Positions 1 to 5,769 of a stretch of DNA of 6,895 nucleotides are shown here, piece by piece. Below the pieces are notes generated by a model that worked only from the letters and a program-made list of their open reading frames with translations, searched no databases and was not told the origin of the DNA. Every line of letters begins with the position of its first letter. Positions within the stretch are counted from its first letter, which is position 1. This DNA is from SIG653 sp045577455 (GTDB taxonomy: Bacteria; Bacillota; Clostridia; Oscillospirales; CAG-382): the NCBI GenBank assembly GCA_045577455.1, contig JAZNIJ010000088.1:1-6895 (forward strand), given 5' to 3'. A program made the translations under genes and the position numbers.

Positions 1-410
<410 letters not shown>

Positions 411-447
411 TTTCGTTTGTTTCTTCGCTAATCTTTATTCAGTTTTC

Positions 448-461
448 AGGGTATATACCCT
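448..461. repeat. Short perfect palindrome after 23S rRNA
   Basis: AGGGTATATACCCT is its own reverse complement and lies just upstream of the rRNA terminator, about 40 bases after the 23S end. As RNA it could form a small hairpin, which might mark a processing or transcript-trimming point. That role is inference; only the symmetry is seen. Confidence 0.5.
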
Positions 462-494
462 AAAAATCCGAAGCTTAAAGCTTCGGATTTTTTT
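462..494 (+). terminator. Rho-independent terminator of the rRNA operon
   Basis: A 13-bp perfect stem pairs 462-474 with 480-492 around a 5-base loop (TTAAA). The 3' arm ends in a run of T (488-494), and the matching A run makes the structure potentially bidirectional. It lies about 50 bases after the 23S end and separates rRNA transcription from the tyrosine-biosynthesis unit downstream. Confidence 0.92.
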
Positions 495-499
495 ATTGT

Positions 500-536
500 T
501 ACTTTACATCAAAAATATCGATACTTTACATCAAAA
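500..536. repeat. 22-bp-period direct repeat upstream of the tyrA promoter
   Basis: TACTTTACATCAAAA occurs at 500-514 and again exactly at 522-536. The 22-bp period is about two helical turns, and the repeats sit roughly 20-55 bases upstream of the -35 hexamer at 555. TATCGATA-type palindromes lie next to it (516-523 and around 548-555). The position suits an activator or other regulator site, but no known operator is recognised, and the repeat could be chance in AT-rich DNA. Confidence 0.4.
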
Positions 537-554
537 TTATTCAATCTATCGATA

Positions 555-583
555 TTGACAAATATATTTTATGGTGTTAATAT
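555..583 (+). promoter_or_regulatory. Sigma-A-type promoter for the tyr leader and tyrA
   Basis: The -35 hexamer TTGACA (555-560) is a perfect consensus. It is separated by 17 bp from the -10 hexamer TAATAT (578-583), which is preceded by TG one base upstream (575-576), an extended -10. Transcription would start near 590, only about 20 bases before the leader peptide start codon. Such a strong promoter fits a gene whose control acts after initiation, by attenuation. Confidence 0.88.
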
Positions 584-609
584 GTATAAAAACGAAAGGA
601 ACAACGGTT

Positions 610-660
610 ATGAAAAACATTTTCGCAGCTACATACTATTATTACTATTACTTGGGTTGA
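610..660 (+). CDS. Tyrosine-rich leader peptide of the tyrA attenuator
   Basis: A 16-codon reading frame encodes MKNIFAATYYYYYYLG and ends in TGA. It is preceded by a good ribosome binding site (GAAAGGA, 594-600) nine bases before the ATG. Six consecutive Tyr codons (634-651, mixed TAC and TAT) and one Phe codon (622-624) make it a sensor of charged tRNA-Tyr rather than a functional protein. It lies between a strong promoter and a terminator hairpin that precedes tyrA, and its stop codon sits in the loop of the first leader hairpin, exactly as in classical trp/his/phe leaders. By analogy, a ribosome stalled on Tyr codons would permit read-through into tyrA, while one reaching the stop would favour termination. 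The function is inferred; the ORF, ribosome binding site and codon run are directly visible. Confidence 0.9.
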   Translation: MKNIFAATYYYYYYLG

Positions 661-737
661 TAAGTAATAGTGATTTGTGCTGCTGTTTTTATATCGTTTG
701 ATATTTCCCTTGCAGGCTAATCACTGCAAGGGCTTTT
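641..737 (+). promoter_or_regulatory. Ribosome-mediated tyrosine attenuator (1:2, 2:3, 3:4 alternative stems)
   Basis: Three mutually exclusive pairings can be drawn by hand. Stem 1:2 pairs 641-653 with 662-674; its 9-bp core is CTATTACTT/AAGTAATAG, and arm 1 is made of the last Tyr codons. Stem 2:3, the antiterminator, pairs AGTGATT (669-675) with AATCACT (719-725) and CTGC (680-683) with GCAG (712-715) across a small internal loop. Stem 3:4, the terminator, pairs 707-715 with 724-732. A ribosome stalled in the Tyr run would melt 1:2 and free segment 2 to form 2:3, abolishing the terminator. A ribosome at the stop codon (658-660) would cover segment 2 and leave 3:4 to form. No T-box or other riboswitch elements are recognised. 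The mechanism is inferred from this geometry. Confidence 0.85.
707..737 (+). terminator. Attenuator terminator upstream of tyrA
   Basis: A perfect 9-bp stem (CCCTTGCAG 707-715, CTGCAAGGG 724-732) with an 8-base loop is followed by CTTTTATTTTC, a U-rich tail. It lies between the leader peptide and tyrA, so it must be conditional for tyrA to be expressed from the promoter at 555. Its loop and both arms overlap the antiterminator pairing region 712-725. Confidence 0.88.
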
Positions 738-795
738 ATTTTCATTTTATTGATAAGTTATTTATATTTCTGATTTGTATTTTGGAGGAGTTTTT

Positions 796-1626
796 ATGAA
801 TATCGGTGTTGTTGGTTTGGGTCTTATTGGTGGCTCTATTGCAAAATCTGCAAAAAAGAATACTAAATATAAGATTTACGGATACGATATCAACGAAAGT
901 GTTGTGAAAAACGCAATTAAGGAGAAAAGCATTGATGGTGAGCTTACAGATGCGCGTCTTTCAAGCTGCGATTACGTTTTTATTCCTCTTTACCCTGAAG
1001 CAGTTATTGATTATGTTGAGAAAAATGCCGGAAATTTCAAAGATGGTGCTGTTGTTATTGATTGCGCAGGTGTTAAAAGGTCTGTTTGTGATAAATGTTT
1101 TAAAATAGCAGAAAACCATAGCTTTGTTTTTGTTGGGGGTCACCCGATGGCAGGTACACAGTTTTCAGGCTTTGAAAACTCAAAAGAAACAATGTTCCAT
1201 AATGCTCCATTCGTTTTAACGCCTAAAGAAAATGAAGATATTTTAATTCTCGCTAATGCCAGAGAGGTTATTATGCAATTAGGATTCGGTAGAGTTTCTG
1301 TTATGACACCTCAGAAGCACGACAAGCTTATCGCTTTTACTTCACAGCTTGCTCACGTTGTTTCAAATGCGTTCGTAAAAAGTCCATCTTCAATAGAAAG
1401 AAAAGGTATTTCTGCAGGTAGCTATAAAGACTTAACACGTGTTGCGTATCTTAACGAAAATATGTGGACCGAGCTTTTCCTTGATAATAAAGATAACCTT
1501 ATTTTTGAGCTTGACAATATTATAAACGAGCTTAAAAAGTACAGTGATGCGATGAAAGCAGATGACCCCGAAACACTCCGACAGCTTTTAAAAGAAGGCA
1601 GAGAGGCAAAAGAAAGAGCAGATTAA
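796..1626 (+). CDS. tyrA: Prephenate (or arogenate) dehydrogenase TyrA
   Basis: This 276-residue cytoplasmic enzyme catalyses the NAD(P)-dependent oxidative decarboxylation of prephenate to 4-hydroxyphenylpyruvate (or arogenate to tyrosine), the committed step of tyrosine synthesis. The N-terminal Rossmann domain shows GLGLIGGS (residues 7-14) and an acidic residue, D31, ending beta-2, which favours NAD over NADP. The family signatures follow: GGHPMAGTQFSG (about 114-125), with the presumed catalytic His116, and HDKLIAFTSQLAHVVSNA, with His187. The C-terminal helical domain carries SAGSYKDLTRVA and MWTELFLDN, typical of TyrA. It has no fused chorismate mutase and no C-terminal ACT domain, so allosteric control by tyrosine through ACT is absent. 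That fits control by the upstream Tyr-codon attenuator. The start at 796 is chosen because GGAGGAG (784-790) lies five bases before it; an in-frame ATG at 775 has no such site. The choice of prephenate or arogenate as substrate cannot be read from the sequence. Confidence 0.95.
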   Translation: MNIGVVGLGLIGGSIAKSAKKNTKYKIYGYDINESVVKNAIKEKSIDGELTDARLSSCDYVFIPLYPEAVIDYVEKNAGNFKDGAVVIDCAGVKRSVCDKCFKIAENHSFVFVGGHPMAGTQFSGFENSKETMFHNAPFVLTPKENEDILILANAREVIMQLGFGRVSVMTPQKHDKLIAFTSQLAHVVSNAFVKSPSSIERKGISAGSYKDLTRVAYLNENMWTELFLDNKDNLIFELDNIINELKKYSDAMKADDPETLRQLLKEGREAKERAD

Positions 1627-1750
1627 TTGAATTTGCGTTGATAATTATAAATGCAAAATGCGGAATGAAGTTAGTCGCTAGTTTTTAGTCGTCAGTCTCC
1701 AGAGTTTAAAATTATAAGAGTTGGTTTGTTCAATAAAAAATGAATTGAAA

Positions 1751-2118
1751 ATTTGCGAAGCCTATCCCTCTTTTTTGCTTGCAAAAAGGAGGGGGGACCG
1801 TTCTTACAATACTTTCTTTATGAATTTTGTGAATTTCGTGAGATTAATTGAATATATAATAAACTTTAATCGGAACGGTGGGTGGTACCATCGTTATTTT
1901 TATTGTTTATGTAAAATGAAACAGTAATTTATTCCTATGCCGCCGAAAGTTATTGTGTAAGTTAATTTGTTTGCGAGTACCACCACCGCCCCGATTTAGT
2001 TAATTCTTTCATATACTAATTGGCACGAAATACACACATCACTATATAAAGTTGGTTAAAGGTCGGTCCCCCCTCCTTTTTCCGCAAAACAGAAAAAAGA
2101 GGGATAGGCTTCGCAAAT
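1751..2118. mobile_element. Large nested palindromic element (MITE-like), non-coding
   Basis: The ends are inverted repeats. Bases 1751-1776 are a perfect 26-bp reverse complement of 2093-2118, and 1783-1800 are a perfect 18-bp reverse complement of 2064-2081; only short unpaired stretches lie between them. Further in, 1868-1887 (AATCGG, CGGTGG, TGGTAC) matches the reverse complement of 1977-1996 with small differences, so pairing continues toward the centre. Each outer arm also contains its own small hairpin (CCTCTTTTTT against AAAAAGGAGG near 1767-1792). No transposase or credible protein is encoded; a 68-codon frame at 1721-1927 simply runs through the palindrome and lacks a ribosome binding site. 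A non-autonomous transposable element moved by a transposase elsewhere is the most likely reading. A structured RNA or an intergenic repeat family is the alternative. It fills most of the gap between tyrA and the regulator gene, where no other tyrA terminator is seen. Confidence 0.65.
1868..1996. repeat. Inner inverted repeat of the palindromic element
   Basis: AATCGGAACGGTGGGTGGTAC near 1868-1888 is nearly the reverse complement of GTACCACCACCGCCCCGATT at 1978-1997 (one extra G and two mismatches). These GC-rich blocks form a second stem inside the larger element, and the roughly 90 bases between them are AT-rich. Confidence 0.7.
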
Positions 2119-2231
2119 CTATAATTGTTTCTACACATTAAACTGTCGCGAAACTGACTGGAAACTGGCGACCGGTGACTGGTGACTTTACCATTGCAAT
2201 CGCAGGTCTGAAACTTGTCTTTTTTATGCCT

Positions 2232-2270
2232 TTTTTCGACAATTAGGCACGATTTTTCGACAATTAGGCA
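2232..2270 (+). promoter_or_regulatory. Putative AgrA/LytTR operator (two direct repeats, 21-bp period)
   Basis: TTTTTCGACAATTAGGCA occurs identically at 2232-2249 and 2253-2270. Inside each copy, ACAATTAGG (2239-2247 and 2260-2268) matches the Staphylococcus AgrA half-site ACAGTTAAG at seven of nine positions. The two half-sites are separated by 12 bp, which is the known spacing for AgrA- and PlnC-type LytTR dimers. The repeats lie just upstream of a weak-looking promoter and 122 bases before a LytTR response regulator gene. Autoregulation by that protein is therefore the simplest inference. The repeats are seen; the binding protein is inferred. Confidence 0.7.
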
Positions 2271-2282
2271 AAATATATGGTG

Positions 2283-2310
2283 TTTTTCAGTAAATATGTT
2301 TTAATAATAT
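2283..2310 (+). promoter_or_regulatory. Possible promoter of the signalling operon
   Basis: A -10-like TAATAT (2305-2310) follows a poor -35 region (TTTTTC, 2283-2288) at 16 bp. The AgrA-like repeats end about 14 bases before this -35 region. A weak -35 directly downstream of a LytTR site is what an activator-dependent promoter would look like. The region is AT-rich, so the exact hexamers are uncertain. Confidence 0.45.
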
Positions 2311-2391
2311 TGGAAGAGTTTTGCAATTACAGTATGTCTAATTTCATTGATTAAGAGCAATAATTATGGTATATTTATTTGGGGTGAAATA

Positions 2392-3087
2392 ATGAAAATT
2401 GCAATTTGTGATGATGAAAAGATATACGTAGAAAAGGTAGAGAAAATTGTTTCGTCTTTTTTTGAAAGCGAACAAATTGATGCTAATATTGAAACTTATA
2501 CTTCAGGTGATGAGCTTGTTAAAGCTGAAGGTTTATTCGATATAGTTTTTCTCGATATTGAAATGACAGGCTTAAACGGTATTGAAACGGCTAAAATTCT
2601 TAATCAGAAGAATAACAAAGCGAAGATTTTTATTTTCACTTCGCATAACCATTATCTTGACGATGCGATGGATTTAAACGTTTTCAGATATATAGACAAG
2701 GGCAGTAGTGACGAAAGAATTATAGCCGGTCTTAAAAAAGCTGTGGAAAGCCTCAGACATAATGAAATTTATATAACCACTAAGAATAACGAAAAACTGA
2801 AAATCTCTAAAACTGATATAATTTTTGTTGAGGTTAAATATAAAAAGGTATACGTTCAGACTGTTAAAGAGCTGTTTGTAGTTCGTGACAAATTTGAGTA
2901 TTTCAAAGAAAATCTGAACGATTCATTTTTTGCCGTACCTCATATAAGCTATATTGTAAATATGCTTCATATTACAAAGTTTAAAAGAGAGAGCGTTGAG
3001 CTTAACGGCAGTTTTACCGTAACGGTTGCCCCTAAAAGACAATCTGAATTCCGCAAGCTATGGTTTGATTATCTGAAAGGTGAATGA
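2392..3087 (+). CDS. AgrA-like response regulator (REC plus LytTR DNA-binding domain)
   Basis: This 231-residue cytoplasmic transcription factor has an N-terminal receiver domain (about 1-120) with the acidic pocket D7-D8, the phospho-acceptor D55 in FLDIEM, T83 in FIFTS and K103 in YIDKG, so the phosphorylation site looks complete. Residues from about 128 to the end form a LytTR domain: KLKISKTDIIFVEVKYKKVYV is its characteristic first strand region, followed by FAVPHISYIVNMLHI. Regulators of this class bind paired 9-bp direct repeats, and such repeats lie at 2232-2270. The ATG at 2392 is chosen because GGGGTG (2381-2386) is well placed and MKIAICDDE starts the domain; a TTG at 2347 would only add an unlikely tail. 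The gene overlaps or abuts the first kinase gene, so the two are translationally coupled. It is the only response regulator in the window for three kinases. Confidence 0.93.
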   Translation: MKIAICDDEKIYVEKVEKIVSSFFESEQIDANIETYTSGDELVKAEGLFDIVFLDIEMTGLNGIETAKILNQKNNKAKIFIFTSHNHYLDDAMDLNVFRYIDKGSSDERIIAGLKKAVESLRHNEIYITTKNNEKLKISKTDIIFVEVKYKKVYVQTVKELFVVRDKFEYFKENLNDSFFAVPHISYIVNMLHITKFKRESVELNGSFTVTVAPKRQSEFRKLWFDYLKGE

Positions 3088-3089
3088 TT

Positions 3090-4373
3090 ATGAACACCGA
3101 TATTTTAAATGTGTTTTTACAGCTTATTGAGGGCGCAATAGCTTTTGAATTTTTAGAAAGCATAAACCCGTCACACAAAAAATTGAAAAACTTTATCATA
3201 ATAACCGTTAGTTATATGATTATGTGCGGGATAAATCTGGGTTTTAATTATAATTTTGCTATCAATTTAACAACGTTAATAATCTTTCATTTGATTTTTA
3301 ATAAGTTTTTATATAAAAACAAGATTGGCTTGAATATGGTGAATTCAGGTCTTTTTGCCGTTTTTGTTTGTGCCGGAGAATATGTCGCTCTTCTCCTTAT
3401 TTCTGCTTTTACAGACAAAGAAGTTTATGATCTTTTGGAAATTCCCGCGACGTATTTAATTATGATAGTATTCAGTAAATCTGTTTTGTTTATGGGTATG
3501 AAAACAGTTTCATTGATATTCAACAAAATCACTTTAAAACAAAACATTTCTGCTATTACATTTATATTTCCGATTTCTTTGCTTGTTGTTATGAGTGCAA
3601 TAGTAGCAAGTAGTCGTTATGTAGTGTATTCTGATCTCACTAAAATTCTATTTTCCGGTGCAAGCGTCTTTATGATAGCTGCGGTTATCGTAACCTGTGT
3701 TTTACAGCAACGAGAAGCAGAAAAAGAGCAGGAGCTTACAGAGCTCAGAGCAATTAAGCAAAATCAGGAAATAGATAATAAATATTTCGAAATTCTTGAG
3801 CATCAAAATAAAAACCTTATGATGTATGCTCATGATACTAAAAACCATCTTGTTGCAATTCGTAGCCTTACAGACGATAAAAATATCATAGGCTATATCG
3901 AAAAGCTTACAGATGGTATAAACAATTACAGTAAAATTGCCTCAAGCGGTAACCATAGCCTTGACGTTATCATTAATAAATACATGACCGAGTGCGAAAT
4001 AAAGAACGTAAAATTTACATACGATATCCGCAAATCAAACTTATTAAATATAGAAATTTATGATATGGTTGCTATTCTCGGTAACTTGCTTGATAACGCA
4101 TTGGAAGCTGCGGAAATTTCAGAGGGGAAATTTATACATCTTCAGACCGACCGTAAAAACAATTATGATATAGTTACTATCAAAAACAGTTGTGATAAGA
4201 AGCCTGAGACCGATGGTGATAAGCTAAAAACAACTAAAACCAATAAACGTTTTCACGGTTTAGGCATTAAAAGTGTAAAATCAGCACTTAAAAATTACGA
4301 CGGAGATTTTAACTGGGAATATAACGAAGAAGAAAAAATGTTTACGGCAACGGCAAGTTTTTACCATAATTAA
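3090..4373 (+). CDS. AgrC-like sensor histidine kinase 1 (GHKL family)
   Basis: This membrane receptor kinase has 427 residues. The N-terminal half (about 1-210) has six or seven hydrophobic segments (near 5-25, 35-52, 57-75, 84-107, 120-144, 153-173 and 187-207) and no large extracellular domain, like peptide-pheromone receptors of the AgrC group. A helical dimerisation region (about 205-255) carries the phospho-acceptor His248 in AHDTKNHL. The ATPase domain has the N-box GNLLDNALEAAE (N332, D335, N336) and the G-box HGLGIKS (389-395). The likely partner is the LytTR regulator just upstream. ATGs at 3084 (overlapping the regulator's stop as ATGA) and 3090 are both possible; AAAGGTGA (3076-3083) is better spaced for 3090. 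The acidic residues E14 and E97 in the membrane part are shared with kinases 2 and 3. The ligand is unknown. Confidence 0.92.
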   Translation: MNTDILNVFLQLIEGAIAFEFLESINPSHKKLKNFIIITVSYMIMCGINLGFNYNFAINLTTLIIFHLIFNKFLYKNKIGLNMVNSGLFAVFVCAGEYVALLLISAFTDKEVYDLLEIPATYLIMIVFSKSVLFMGMKTVSLIFNKITLKQNISAITFIFPISLLVVMSAIVASSRYVVYSDLTKILFSGASVFMIAAVIVTCVLQQREAEKEQELTELRAIKQNQEIDNKYFEILEHQNKNLMMYAHDTKNHLVAIRSLTDDKNIIGYIEKLTDGINNYSKIASSGNHSLDVIINKYMTECEIKNVKFTYDIRKSNLLNIEIYDMVAILGNLLDNALEAAEISEGKFIHLQTDRKNNYDIVTIKNSCDKKPETDGDKLKTTKTNKRFHGLGIKSVKSALKNYDGDFNWEYNEEEKMFTATASFYHN

Positions 4374-4443
4374 ATTTATAATAGAAAATTGATTTTTACA
4401 TAGTAATTTGATTTCTGCGGTTTTATTTGAAAAGGGGAGTAAA

Positions 4444-5724
4444 ATGGCATACAATATTTCTATTGCGGTAGTTTATTTATTTGAATTTCTGATTTCATAT
4501 ATTTTCTTCGGTCAGATTAGTAACTTAAAGAAGAGTAAAAAAGTAACTATATTTATTGGTTTGCTTTGTTTTGCGGTTGCGGCAATAATTAATATTACTT
4601 TATCAACAATATGGTTAAATTTTTTAACTTTCTTTTTAGCAAACTGTGTTTTATCGGTATTGTGCTTTGAAGTTAGCTTTAAACAATCTGTTTTTTATTC
4701 CGTTGTGTTGGATATTGTTTCAACTGCAACAGAATATATAACACTTTTCGTTGTTTCGAATATTTCCGGTGATGACGTTGCTTATACATTCGATCAAGGT
4801 GGAGCTTTCTTGTTAAATGCTTTTATTTGTAAAGCCTTGTATTTCTTTATCTGTTTGCTGTTAAGCCGTTTTATAAAAAAGAACGATAATATAACAAAAG
4901 TACCTGCAACGTTCTATTTCTATCCATTGGCGGTTGTTGCAGTTTTGCTTTTTTTATGGAATATTTATATTAGTTACGATATGACTGATGGAATGAAAAC
5001 AAGTATATCCATAATTAGTGCAATAATGCTTCTTTCTACAATTATTCTGTTTGTTTCGTATCGTAATAACATAGAGCGGGAAAACAGATTATTCCTTTTA
5101 GAGCAAGAGGTTTTCAAAACTGACACCGATAAATATTATTATCAAATCCTTGAGCATCAGAATAATAATCTATTGATGTATGCTCATGATACTAAAAACC
5201 ATTTGTTTGCGATACGAAACCTTACTGATGACGAAAATATTATCAGCTATATTGAAAAGCTTACAGACGGAATTAACAAATACAGTAAGCTTGCTTCAAG
5301 CGGTAATCATAGCCTCGACGTTATCATCAATAAATACATAACAGAGTGCGAAATTAAGAACGTAAAATTCACTTATGATGTGAAAAAATCAAATTTATTG
5401 AAAATAGAAAGCTATGATTTAGTTTCTGTTTTAGGTAATTTACTTGATAATGCATTAGAATCGGCTGAAAAGTCAGAAGAGAAAATTATAACTCTTAAAA
5501 CAGACCATAAAAATAATTATGATATTGTTTCTGTTATAAACAGCTGTGACGAAAAGCCTCAGTCCAAAGGAGATAAGCTTAAAACAACTAAAAGTAATAA
5601 GAAATTTCACGGCTTGGGAATTAAAAGCATAAAATCAACCCTTAAAAATTACGAGGGTGATTATAACTGGGAATATAACGAAGCGGAAAAAGTCTTCTCT
5701 GCAACAGTAACGTTTTTGGCATAA
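4444..5724 (+). CDS. AgrC-like sensor histidine kinase 2 (GHKL family)
   Basis: This 426-residue paralogue of the preceding kinase has a polytopic membrane half (about 1-218), then the His-box AHDTKNHL (His248), the N-box GNLLDNALESAE (N332, D335, N336) and the G-box HGLGIKS. From about residue 233 onward it is roughly three-quarters identical by eye to kinase 1, including long invariant blocks such as SSGNHSLDVIINKY. The membrane halves match only weakly, apart from E14, E97 and Y98. Its membrane half is closer to kinase 3, with a shared LCF-x2-S-x-K pattern near 73-80. The start is the ATG at 4444, four bases after GGGGAG (4434-4439); a TTG at 4408 has no ribosome binding site. The 70-base gap after kinase 1 shows no terminator, so co-transcription is likely. 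It probably phosphorylates the same upstream regulator in response to a different or variant signal. Confidence 0.92.
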   Translation: MAYNISIAVVYLFEFLISYIFFGQISNLKKSKKVTIFIGLLCFAVAAIINITLSTIWLNFLTFFLANCVLSVLCFEVSFKQSVFYSVVLDIVSTATEYITLFVVSNISGDDVAYTFDQGGAFLLNAFICKALYFFICLLLSRFIKKNDNITKVPATFYFYPLAVVAVLLFLWNIYISYDMTDGMKTSISIISAIMLLSTIILFVSYRNNIERENRLFLLEQEVFKTDTDKYYYQILEHQNNNLLMYAHDTKNHLFAIRNLTDDENIISYIEKLTDGINKYSKLASSGNHSLDVIINKYITECEIKNVKFTYDVKKSNLLKIESYDLVSVLGNLLDNALESAEKSEEKIITLKTDHKNNYDIVSVINSCDEKPQSKGDKLKTTKSNKKFHGLGIKSIKSTLKNYEGDYNWEYNEAEKVFSATVTFLA

Positions 5725-5769
5725 AACCGAATTATTTATTTTTTCAATGAGTGTTATAGGAGAGATTTT

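Larger units (their letters stand above)
1671..2182. repeat. Degenerate outer inverted arms around the palindromic element
   Basis: The stretch 1671-1700 (rich in AGTCGCTAGT and AGTCGTCAGTC) is, when reverse-complemented, similar to 2149-2180 (ACTGACTGGAAACTGGCGAC), with a 2-base gap and several transitions. The right side also carries repeated ACTGG/GACTGG units. These GACT-rich flanks enclose the better-conserved core at 1751-2118, which suggests either an older outer boundary of the same element or simple-sequence flanks. The boundaries are approximate, and no target-site duplication could be assigned. Confidence 0.45.

Noticed and set aside
411..500. 5S rRNA or tRNA after 23S
   Set aside because: The space before the terminator is too short, and no 5S or tRNA signature is seen.
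584..795. T-box riboswitch upstream of tyrA
   Set aside because: No specifier stem or T-box core sequence is visible, and the whole leader is explained by the Tyr-rich peptide and three alternative stems.
961..1143. Reverse-strand 60-codon frame
   Set aside because: It is antisense to the well-supported tyrA gene, has no ribosome binding site and has no recognisable domain.
1721..1927. 68-codon frame in the tyrA-regulator gap
   Set aside because: It starts at TTG without a ribosome binding site and crosses one arm of the palindromic element; its composition is determined by the repeat.
1751..2118. CRISPR array or bidirectional terminator
   Set aside because: There are no regularly spaced direct repeats with unique spacers. 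The long inverted arms are not followed by a typical U tract, so a simple terminator does not explain 368 bases.
2334..2354. Mini-ORF MSNFID before the response regulator, considered as a signal peptide
   Set aside because: It is only six codons, with no ribosome binding site and no AgrD-like or double-glycine leader features.
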